Of a stretch of 64,000 nt of DNA, positions 26,701-38,700 are shown piece after piece. The DNA lies in the NCBI GenBank assembly GCA_029747015.1, contig JAKOGI010000570.1, forward strand, positions 62,001 to 126,000, read 5' to 3'. A model generated the notes under the pieces. The model was not told the origin of the DNA. It saw only the letters and a list, made by a program, of their open reading frames with translations, and ran no database searches. The translations under genes were made by a program, and so were the position numbers. The stretch is from Carnegiea gigantea (Eukaryota; Streptophyta; Magnoliopsida; Caryophyllales; Cactaceae). How positions within the stretch are numbered: position 1 is the stretch's first letter; every line of letters begins with the position of its first letter.

Positions 26701-29700
26701 ATTAGAACAACTCAAAGCATGCAGAAAAGTTATGCTCATCAGAAGAGGAGACCGTTAGAATTTGAAGTAGGAGACAAAGTCTTTCTTAAGGTATCACCCA
26801 CCAAAGGCGTCAAAAGATTTAACGTGCATGGAAAATTAAGTCCGAGATTCATAGGATCTTGTGACATTATAGAAAAGATCAACAAGGTTGCCTATCGCAT
26901 AGCTCTTCCTCCAGAACTTTCTAATGTCCATAATGTCTTGCATGTCTCGCAGCTGCGAAAATAAGTCCCTGATCCTAGTCATGTCATTTCTCGCACACCC
27001 ATTGAACTCTACCGGGACTTAACGTACGTCGAGCAACCAATAAAAATTCTCGTTCATCGAGAAAAGAAGCTTCGTAACAAGGTCATCCCACTTGTTTAAG
27101 TTCTTTGAGATAACCATAATACTTCTGAGGCCACATGGGAAACGGAAGAGGAAATGAGACTGAAGTAGCCCCACCTCTTTTAAAAAGGTAATTCGTCACT
27201 ATGAAGTTTTGGGGACAAAACTTTTTTTTTCCTAGGGGGTAAAGATGTAATAACTCCCAAAAAAAATGATGAACAAATAATAATAATATCATTACCAACA
27301 TGTGGGCTAATTCTTGATGGAGAATTGGGCTTGTAATGCCCACAAGAGAGCCGGCCAAACCCTCCCCCGCTAAAGAAAAAAAGTTAGTGGGAGTGTGTAG
27401 ATGATTGCAATGCACCCATTTAATTGTTTTGTTAGATGATTACAATGCACCATCTTTGAACTATTAGCATTAAACATCATACATTTACCTTGCCATTCCT
27501 AAACCTTTGTGCCACGGAAAGGGGAAACTAATCTAGAAACTAAGACCCAATAGAAATACCCCTCAACCCTCTTCTTCACTTCAAACCATCACTCAAGTGA
27601 CTTTCCTCTCTCTCATAAAAAAATATGAGTCTCTCTATCTAAATTAGTGTTGTCACCATTGCTAGTGCAAATTGTGATCGTTTGCTTGAAGAACGGTCGA
27701 TAAACTATTCCTTCATACCTAGTTGAGAACCCTTGATGTTGATATTTGTAAGTATGAACTAGATTACCTTTTTGGCATGGATTATGATTTTGGCATCTCA
27801 GGAGCATGCAAGTTTGGGAAGGGTCAATGATAGTGGCTATATGTTGCATAATAGCTTATAAGAAATTTTGACGCCTAAGTGATCTTAGTAAGTAGTAGCT
27901 AGGCTTTCTTGATGGATAAGGATGATACTGACTACTCTTTTCTAATGAGGAAGAACATGCTTAAATGATTAAGTTTCTTTATCATAATAAGAGGTTAGGG
28001 GCTCTTAAGGGCACGGGATTTATACCGATGCTAGGAAGTTGTCAAATTGCATATATATGGTACCCTGCTAATTTTATATTGCTAATATCAGGACCCCGAG
28101 ACGGTTCAGATTATCATTCCTTTTAAAACTTATTATCATCTTCAAGTATGATGGTTATGCCCTTATACTCATGACATACTGAATCGATATGGCTAATGAA
28201 GTGTAATATGAAATAATTATTTTTATTGTTTTGTCACATTAACGGTGGGTCCTCTTACCGCCCTATTGCATGTTGATCAAGGAAGTTTGGGCTTCCTAAT
28301 CGGCCCAAGTATGCGCATATATGTTGAATGATCGTAATGGAGATTCAGTCTCTTATTGTTAAATGTTATATTGATAGGCCATCAGTCCAATATGTTGGGT
28401 GCCATCCTCAGATTAAAAAAGGAGCAAAGTTTTGCTTGTTTGTTAAATACAATGAATTTAACTGAGCTCTAAATTATTCTTTTACTATACAACGTCATAT
28501 TATACTAGGCATGTTTGGCTTACTGTTTTATGTTTTTTCCATTTTTAGGTTCCTCTGAAAGGAAACAAGGTCCGGAGAGAGATCACATATAGAGTATAAT
28601 AGGCCCACCTTTTTTTTTAGTACAATCTCTCAAAATAAGTCCTGGCAGTGACGCTTTGAATCAAAGTATTTAGAGAATAATATTATTATTTTTTTCAGTT
28701 GTAATGTTTAGAGTGCCTTGTGCCTCCTTGGAGGCATGACATAAAGCCTCGTTTTACAACAAACTTCCGCTAAATATTATAAATAATATATGTTTCAGAA
28801 TTCTAAAATTGTCGGGGGCGTTACACAAACTCCGCAACTAACTGTTATTTTCTAACAAACTTAAGCTGGATCTCCTAACTAACTGAATCCAATCACTTTG
28901 TACAATACTCTCAACACCCCCCCTCAAGTTGGGATGGGGAGCAACACAGTGATCAACCATACCAAACTTGGACAAAAGTTCATTGTGCTGAGGAGAGGGA
29001 AGAATCTTGGTTAAGATATATGCCAGTTAAACAGAAGTGGGGAGATAAACCAACTGCAGCAATCCTTCAAGCACCTCTTCTCTGGTGAAATGACAATCTA
29101 TCTCTATGTGTTTGGCCCTTTCATGGAATACAAGATTTTTTTGTAATTTGTAAAGCAGACTGGTTATCACAATGAAGAGTTACAGGTTGAGATTGAGATA
29201 CCCCAAGTTCAGAAAGAAGTCTCACCAACCAAGTGACTTCAGCAGCCGCTTGAGACATCGCTCGATACCCAGCTTCAGCTGAGCTCTTGGAAAGAGTGGG
29301 TTGTTTTTTTGGATTTCCAACTAACAGGAGAGGAACCTAATAAAATCATATACCTAGTAACTGATCTCCTAGTAATGGAGCAAGAGGCCAAAGAAAGCTT
29401 TGAGCAAAAGAGGGCCATCTGCATTAAGTAAAATACCTTGCACTGCATTACCTTTCAAGTATCTTAGACTGTGTTCAAGAACCATCATGTGAGAAGTTCA
29501 AGAGGATTGCATGAACTGACTGAGGGTCTGAGGGTCTGGACAGCATAAGAGAGATCAGGCCTAGAATGCGTCAAGAAATTAAGCTTGCCAATGATAGACC
29601 TGTAATGGGAAGGATCTCGAAGGAGGTTCCCTTCATTAATAGACAGCTTACAATGAAGTGGTAAAGGAGTGGCCACACTCTTAGAAGTGGCAAAACAAGT

Positions 29701-32700
29701 ATCAAGCAACAAATCCTGTGTAAACTTTCTTTGTAAGAGAGAAATACCATGAGCTAGATAGGTCACTTCAGAGCCCAAAAAATAATGCAAATGCGCCAGA
29801 TCCTTGATATCAAAAGTGGACTGTAAATGTCACTTGAGGATGGTAATATCATCAATATTGGAACCTGTGACCAAGATGATCATCAACATATACTTCTACA
29901 ATTGTCAAATGTGTGCCAGTAGATTTCAAGAACAGGGAGTGGTCATTTGGGGATTGAAGGTAGCCCTGTTGTTTGAGAAAATCAGTCAATTTGGCAAACC
30001 ACTGCATAGAAGCCTGTTTAAGGCCATAAAGTGACATTTGTAACTTGCAGACTTTGCTGTGAGGACTAAGAATGCCCTCAGGCATTTTCATATACACGTC
30101 TTCATATAAATCACCACGGAGGAATGCATTGTTCACATCCATTTGAAAAACTTGCCATTGCCTATAAGAAACCAAAGCAAGAATGATTCTGATGGTTGTC
30201 ATTTTCACAACAGGGGAAAATGTTTCAGTGTAGTCTATACCTTCTCGTCATGTATTGCCTCTAATCACCAATTTTGCTTTATCTCTCTCAAGAGAGCCTT
30301 CAGCCTTAAGCTTTACTTTATACACCCATTTATTACAATGGCCTTCTTACCAGGGGGGAGATTAACTTCAGTCTTGGTGTTGTTAACCTGTAAAGCCTTT
30401 ATTGCAGACTCCATAGCCTGAACCCAAAGAGGATCAAGTGATGCTTGTTTGTAAGATGTAGGTTCATTGTAAGACAGAAGAGCTTGGGAATGAGCTGGAG
30501 AAGTAGAAGGTAGTTGTTGCAATCGTAGAAGGCCGCAGAAATGAGGTAAGGAACAAACAACAAAGGGATCAGAAGAAGAAGTGGAGATTGCATTTAAACA
30601 GACATAATCCTGTAAGTAGGAGGGTTTCTTGATTGGCCAAGGAGGTCTTCTTAAAGGGGGAAAGCGCTCATTGGAAGATACATGAACAACTGAGGAGTTG
30701 TGTGGAACGCCAGAATCTGGAGAAGAAAGAGGTGAAGATTGTTGAGAGACGGGTGAAGTAATCTGGGAAGGAGAAACAGGTGAAGGAAAAGGACTGGAGA
30801 GCAAGAATCTGTAGAATCAGAGTTCAAGAAAATAGGTGAAGGTAAAGGGAAAGAAGTTGATGATTCAGAGATATAGTGAAAAGGAAAGTAAGACTCATAG
30901 AAGTGTATGTCTCTATTGGAAACAACTTTCTTAGTTAAAAGGTCGTACACTTTATAAGCCTTTTTGCCATAGGGGTAGCCAAGAAAAACACAAGGTTGCC
31001 TCTAGGAGCAAATTTAACTCTATTGTGTTTAGGTGTAGAAATAAAGCAAAGAGAACTGAAGTTCTTAAGGTGAGAGTAAGACGGAGGTTGGCCATGCAAA
31101 ATTTCATAAGGAGTTTTATACCCAAGAACAAAAGAAGGCATTCTGTTGATAATATATGTGGCAGTAAAGAGGCATTCCCCCCAAAATCTAATGAGAACTT
31201 TGGACTAAAAATACAATGCTCTAGCTGTTTTTAGCAAGTGTTTGTGTTTTCTCTCAACACCCGCTTCCATATTCTTTCATTTTATCAATGTAGGACAATA
31301 CCAAACTTCATACGCCAACACGCCTCCTTACGCGTGGGCTACTAGTAAGGTCCAACACGTGCACACAATTTTAATCAAATGGGGATGGTGGCGAATCAAG
31401 ATCGAGCAACCTGCTCTGATACTATGTTATAATCTGAGTTAGAGATAGAAAATAAGAAAGAGAGAGAGAGAGAGAGGGAAAATATGAATCTGTTATTCAT
31501 CCCAGAATGTGCAAGAACAATTGATTTTATACAACCAGAGAAAGCATCCAGAGGCTCCTCATAGCAAGACCAAAGAAAAGGCGGGAATACAACTAACTAT
31601 TGGCTTCTAACAAACTTTACAACTAACTATTATTTTCTAACAAACTTAAGCTGAATTTCCTAACTAACTAAATCCAACCACTCTGTACAATATTCTCAAC
31701 AGAAGGAACCCTCAATAGGAGCAACACCGTCACCACACCATGTGTTAACCGTACACTGAAATGCAAAAGTGTTTCCCCACTGAAATGAATCGGTAAAACA
31801 ATAAGCCAAAATGCATCTAACATATGTCTTTCTTGAAAAAAAATGATATATTGAAGTTTGTGGTTTGGTTAGGGTATCTAAGAAACTCAGATATGCGACC
31901 AGGAGTCTTAGACCCGAACCCCCCTTTGTATGGTTTGAAAATGAAGAATGCTGAACGGGCTCCAAATTTGTGGTTCGCTTACCTGGATTTTCAGAATTTT
32001 TTTTTTTGTTTTGTTTTGTTTTGTGGTTCTCAGTGTTCTCCACTTTTGCACCCCAAGTAGCAGCATTGTCACGCTTGGCATTCTCAAACTATAAATTGTG
32101 TTCATGGAGTCTTGTTTCATAGTTTCTTTGTGTGTGTGCGTGTTTGCATTTATTTTGTCTCTTACTTGTCCCTGACCACCATCAGTTGTATTCCTCTTGT
32201 TTTTTTACCCTTCTATCTTCCCTAATATATTTTGATTGAACACTACCCAAAATATACTTGTATAACTGTGATTTTTAAGCTACTAAGACATGTAAATTTA
32301 CAATGTTGTGGCTGTTGGTTTGGCCAGTAGAGTGTCCTGGAGATAGTGCTCCGCCTATATATTAAAATGATGTCTCTAAATCACAGGGAGTTATTTGGCG
32401 TAGTGGGTATGCCCGTAATATGAGTTTTTAGTTGTGTGATGTACTCAGGATCGGATCAGTTCTCTGTCATTATACAGTAAGGATTTTACGGATTCTTTGC
32501 TCTCCTAGTTTTCAAACAGACAAATATAGTTCTAAAGGTAGGTATGAAATGAATCTTATCAAAGTCTTCTTGTAAAGTCCTCCAAAGCCACCACTTCAAA
32601 TCCTGTAGAATCGCTGTGTCAAATTATATGACTTACATTATTAGGGCTATTACTTAAATTTTACATTATTTATTCATCAAACTGTCAACCCCATTTTGTG

Positions 32701-35700
32701 CAAATCTTAGATCTTCCACTGGTTTTGAGGTGACTTGACACAGAATGGTGGATTAATTACCGTGAGAAATGCCTGAGCAAACCCCAGATCAATGGAGTAA
32801 GCTGATTGTGATATGATGTTTGAACATAGAGTTTTTGTTTGGGAATGCGAAGTGAACCAGTGAAAGTGTCTCTGTGTCACTGCAGCTGGTCAATTCAGCT
32901 GCTTGATTGACATTGAGCAGTTCCATTCCCCCTCCCCCACCCCCCCGGAAAAAAAAACAGTGCAGATGAAACGACAGCTGAGCCCTTCATGAGCATAAGT
33001 TCGAATTTGTGAAGCATCTGTTAAGCCTCTCTCTGTGTCACATGCACGTGATTTATTTAATTTTATTTTTTGACTAAAAATAACTGCATCAATTTGTCGC
33101 ATTCGCAACTTAGATTCGTTCGACGGCCCCTAATGTTTTGCAAATAAGGCAAATAGATATTACTTGGGCATACCCTGAAGCAGATTGAAAAACATAATTT
33201 ATTTATTTGGTTGAAGTAGGTCATGCAACTGCTCATCAACCCCCCCCCTCAAAAAAAAGAAAAAAAAGAAAAAAAAAAGAAGAAAAGGTAATTGCCTGAT
33301 CTTAGGTTTAAGACAAAACCATAATGTGACGACTCTCTTTAGGCTTTTGAAAGGCAAGATAGACCAGAACGGCCAGTTTGTCACTGAGATTTCTTCACAT
33401 TTTACATTTGTTCGCATTTCTGTAGTAGTTGATTTTAGTTTCATGCAGATCAACATGGAGGTTAAGCTGACAAAGACACAGATACCTGCATTGAAAGAGT
33501 TTGTCAGCCATCTGACAGAAACTATGCACAGTTCAAAGCCTGGGTCTCTGGTGATATGGTATGTATTGGAGTGCTCCATATCCTATTTCCATGTGTGTGA
33601 GAGTCTTTCATGTGTTTTGTGTTCTCTGCAGGTATGACAGTGTCACAGTTCAGGGTGATCTCAACTGGCAGAACCAATTGAATGACAACAACAAAGCCTT
33701 CTTTGATTTGTGCGATGGCATATTTACAAATTATTCGTGGAAGGTGGGCCTTCTTTTGGTCCTTTTCTCCTGTGAACTTTACTCATCCTTCAGTGTTGCA
33801 GGTAAAATGATTTGTTTATGTCACAGGAAGACTTCGCAAAGCTCTCTGCTACTGTTGCCGGTGACAGAAAGTTTGACGTTTATATGGGGATAGATGTATT
33901 TGGAAGGAACACTTTTGGTGGAGGGAAATGGAATGTATGTACTTAGCTACACCAATGTTCTTTTTTATGTTTATATTTTCTACGAACAGAAAGTGGAGGG
34001 TTTTCAAACATATATTTGCTTTCCTGGTTAAGAGCGTTTGCTTTCCTGGTTAAGAGCATTTGCTTTTTCCTGGTTCAGAGCATCGTGACTCGCATTGCTC
34101 AAACTTCTCCAGGTTCTAATAGTTTACTTGGTTGATCAGGAGCACAGATGTCACGTTCCCAAGATGTTTCCAAATTCTGCCTTCTTTCAAGTGAAAGATT
34201 TGTCAGTTTTCGCCGGTTTTGATCTATGCATGTGCTGATTGATTTATTTTTTTTTTTGCTTTTAAAATTATTATTATCCATTCCTTTCAACTTGAAGTTA
34301 GAGAAGTTATATTTTCTATTTGACAAGAAAATCCACCAATTAAATAGTCAAGATGAACAAGTCCTGTCGTCACATATAAATTTTCTTTGCCCCTTCATGT
34401 TAGCTCACAAGCAGCATTTCAGTTCAGCATAGTTGTCCACATTTCTATTTCTACCAGTTACTAGTTACTACAGAGAACTTTGTATTTGACCAGGATATGA
34501 TCTTTTAACTGCACTTCCAGAAGATAGAGTTTCAGTTTAGAAGATAGGGATAATTCAAAGATTGTATGAGTGACAAGGGGGGAACAAATTCAGAGTTGTT
34601 GACAGTGTTTCAGGTCTAACTGATGTCCTTGTTCTTCAAACTTTGACAGCAAGGAAAAATTAAGGAATTACTGATTAAAAGTTACTTATTGCAAATGTTG
34701 TAGACAAATGTCGCACTAGATGTTATAAGGAAGGATGATGTATCAGCTGCAATATTTGCACCTGGATGGGTCTATGAGACAAAGCAACCTCCAGAATTTC
34801 AGACTGCTCAGAACCGGTAGTTAACTGAAACTGATCTCATTTTGCTAATCCCTGCATTCAAATGCCATTTGAATCCTTTCTAGGATTGCTGTCATTTTAA
34901 GATAAAAGAATTAGAATATTACTATTGGTCGACATCCTGTAGTACATTGGGTTTGACCATGAACTCAAACCAAACCAAACCAAACCAATTCCGGGAACTC
35001 TTGCCTTTACCCCCTTAATTGCATAAATGCTGTTTCCGTTGGGGTTGGTGGAGAACTCTCTGTATGAAAGACTATTACAGCTAGAGAGAATTGAAGTATG
35101 AGATGGAATTCATGAATTTTGTCTTCTTTTATTGATTTATTTGTTTGTTTATTTATTTTTAAACAAGTACAACTAACTGCAGCAGTATGGACATCTGGGC
35201 AGGGAGCACTGGTGATGCAACATTTGTTTTGCATGATCAATGTTTTCTTTTTTTGCACCTTTATTTGTTGATCAATTATAAGATTGGTAACTGGGCCAAG
35301 TTTGGGCTTTGGGCTTCTGAGCAGGCACTTCCTTGTTTTTCCCTTCATTTTCCGCATCTACGTCATCCCTTGTCCTAATATTTCCTAGCATCAGATTTCT
35401 TGCTAGTAGATGGACATCATGATTTTAGGAATTCCTGTGATGGAAGTGAGATCTCGTGAGCTTGTTGGGTGTGTCCTGCTCTTTCTGGACAATCTTGATT
35501 GATGGGTGTTGTGTTGGCTCTTCTGACATATTTGCTTATAGCTCATTCTGTGAATACTTACAAAAGACCCCATATCCAAGAGCCTTCCTTATTTGAAAAT
35601 TTATTAGGATAATTTCTTTGGTGAAACGCTAAAATCCAATTCCAAATCCAATTCTGTACACTGGAATCCCACCTAAGTAGGATATTTTCTTTTGTTTTTT

Positions 35701-38700
35701 TTTTTTTTCCCCCGCTGGGGGATGGAGCAACCTTATCTCTTATTATTGAGAGATTGTTTTCTATGATCCTAGTCGAACAACCTTTTGATTGCCTACTTCT
35801 CCACAAAAAAGGGAAAATAAGGTAGAAAACAGTCTCTTCAAGGCGTGTTGCTATAGTCCACCTCCATCATAATCCAAACAGGAAAGAATTGTCAAATGAC
35901 CTTTTTTCACCTCCAGACGGTGGACACAACTCTGGCTAAGCGCTACTGTTAAATGATGAATGCCCAAACAGAGTTATTTTGCCTCCAGACAGGAAGAATT
36001 GGCTTTGTCTACCTGCACTTGCATACAGAATATGTTGGTTTGGGAGAGCTAATATCAATGTTCTGGGAGTGAGAAGTGAAGCATCTATTAGCTTGTCACG
36101 GATTTAATTTTACATTTGCACTTCTTTTCCAATGCCACTTAAAACTAGACGCATACCATGAATCTGACCTCTCTTTTGATTTGACTTATGGTCTTGGTTC
36201 ATTAATTTTGCAGCTGGTGGGCTCTCATAGAAAAATCTTGGGGATTGATGCAAAATTACCCCACAGCAGTACCATTCTACTCGGATTTTGATCAGGTAGT
36301 TTATTCTTCGTTGCCATTCCACGTTCTTTATCATTTCATAGTTCTGTAGAAGTTAGAACCTCCCTTGTGGAATTTATTGGCTGGTTATAGTTGATTTTAT
36401 CCCATATTTCATGTGGCCTACAAGACAAATAAATTCTTTCTTGTTTCTCACTCAGGAATTCTGTGTGATATCCATGATATATGTTAGAAATGCTCTGTGA
36501 TCTTTAAGTATGACATGTAGTTTGTTGGATACTGATCCAATAATGATGGCTTGACGCACGTGTCCTATGCAATAGATATTACTGTAGGATGCTTTCTTAG
36601 CATGCATTTCTTTATCCAGTTTCACTAATATACTTATTTTTCCTTATAAAAAAAGCATTCAGTCCACTGTAGTGGTTGGATCTAAACTGTGGAATGACTG
36701 CTAGATGCACACACTTCAACTTCCCCTAGGGGGCACGTTTGAAAGTAGGATGCAGATGCACTATTACAATTGACAAGGCAATGTATTAGTTATGTGCACA
36801 TTTGGTTGTGAAGTTTCCAGTTCATCATTACAGCATTATCCTTATTGGATATTATAACTTTCTTTTTCTCTTTAGGGCCGCGGTCATCATCTTTCTGTTG
36901 GTGGAAAACAAATTTCCAATGTTGATTGGTATAACTTATCATGCCAAAGCTTTCAGGTAAAGACGCACTGCAGGTTTGGCCCTAATCAAGCACTTGTAGT
37001 AATCTGGCATGTTTCTTTTGTTGATTGTGATGCAGATCTGATCACCCTCTCTTGTTAATTTGAATCATATGCTCTTATGTTAAGTTGTCAATAAGAGATC
37101 TCAGCTGCCACAGATACAATCGATGAAGTAATGCATTCACTAACAAATAATAATCAATTCATGCTCTAATGTAAGCACCTTGCCCCTCCACAGTTTAGTG
37201 CCATTATTAACTGATTGACCATATATGTCCACTCTCTGTGTGACAGATCATTGTTGGAAACTTTTCAGCTTTGTTTATTGTGAAACTGAGCAAAATGTCA
37301 ACTCTTCTGAGCTTCTTTTCATACCTACACCTGCACACAATACATATGTGTGTATATACTGCTGGTCTGCATAGTTTGTGTTCGGGATTTTGAATTATTA
37401 GTCTAACTAGTAGATAAGTTCCCATCTTATAAGAATTAATTTGTGATGAACTACACTACATAAGTTTTCTTGAAATAATATGTGAGGTAAAGAGTAAGTT
37501 GCTATAATATTAGGTGGAGTTTTCATTGCGATTCAGCTGTTAGGCTGCTCTTGTACTAAAGAATGACTATATGTCAAAGCTCTTTTTTCTTTTATGCGTT
37601 GCTGCTCCAGAGATAGCCAGTATGGTCAACTAAATGATGCCTTTATGTGGTCAGACCGTTTCTCTTTTTGGTTTTGGCCATTTGATGATCTTTAGCGATT
37701 GTTAACGGAGATAATTGAGAGGCAAAGGGGCTCCTAACTCATATTGGAACCATGAAGTTAGGGGAATAAATCTGGCATATGCTTGCGTACAATTTTCAGA
37801 CCTTTGTTGATATGGAAAGCATGACGGGACATTGGAAGAGAGAAATGTGGGATTGTTAGAATTTTTCTTTGTTTTATACTACTGCTGCTTAGGTGCGTCA
37901 GTTCGCGGTCTGCTTGCAGCCCTGCCAGCACAATTTTCTCTGGAAAAAGCCATGGGAGTAAAGATAGGTCTTTGTCATACCCCCATCCACCCCCTCCCCA
38001 ACTATTTACAAGTTGTTGTGGCAGTAATTCTATCTTTAATGTGGATACTGTTGAGTGTTGAATATAGGCAATACAGCCTGCATTCAGGAGCACTAAATTT
38101 ACGAGATGGTTGTGTCCCATAGTCAAATGAACAACTTGTCCCTTAAATTTAGTGTACTGTTTCACTTATTTGAAACTAGAGCGCATTTTGGCGCTGTGGA
38201 CCCCCCCCCAAAAAAAAAGAAAATCTGGATTGTGAAATTGATTGTCAAGAATTGCGGAAGATAACCAATAACATAATTGTTGAAGGGAATTGCTTAATTA
38301 TTGGTGCAATTCTATGTAATTTTATTTTTTCCTTGGTGCTTCGCTATTTTCCACCTGTTTCTTTTCCAGAAACTGGAGGGAAGAGTTTTCTTAGAACTGA
38401 AAGTTTTCTGTAACTTGAGTAGAAGTTTTGCAGATACGTCGAATACGATCTATAATTTTTGTTCAAGTCGTTCTATTCTCAGCTAAGGCAAAATGATCTA
38501 TCATGGTAATTTACTGCTGATGTTTGGAAAAGATGTCTGTGTAGACCACATTCCCCTATATGACGTCTATGTATGCTGTTGCTTAATAATAACTCTATTC
38601 CTGTTCGTTTAGCTTACTTCTGTGTACTCAGTCTGCTTGTTTATGCAGCCCTTTCTGGAATATTCTGAAGACCATGGTTTAGATGATATCCAAGTTATTG

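Larger units (their letters stand above)
24090..28825. mobile_element. Nested Gypsy-derived insertion with inverted LTR arms
   Basis: This block interrupts the Copia 3' LTR and is flanked by CAAAC at 24085-24089 and 28826-28830. It begins TGTAATGAGCC and ends GGCGTTACA. Inside are a short minus-strand LTR-like piece (24090-24309), a primer-binding-like site (24516-24528), an inverted LTR arm (24531-26079), an integrase fragment on the plus strand, and a full plus-strand LTR (27246-28825). The CAAAC match could partly reflect the TTCTAACAAAC word that occurs twice in this Copia LTR, so the target duplication is probable, not certain. Confidence 0.75.
23897..31701 (-). mobile_element. Ty1/Copia LTR retrotransposon in ENGase intron 2, defective
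   Basis: The 5-bp target duplication GAAGG lies at 23892-23896 and 31702-31706, with LTRs starting TGTTATAATC and ending TCTCAACA. The element reads on the minus strand, so its 5' LTR is at 31425-31701 (277 bp), followed by a tRNA-Met-type primer-binding site (31411-31423, AGTATCAGAGCAG on that strand). Its 3' LTR is split into 23897-24089 and 28826-28916 by a nested insertion, with a polypurine tract beside it (28917-28926). Only late integrase, RT and RNase H remain; gag, protease and early integrase are gone. Confidence 0.93.
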
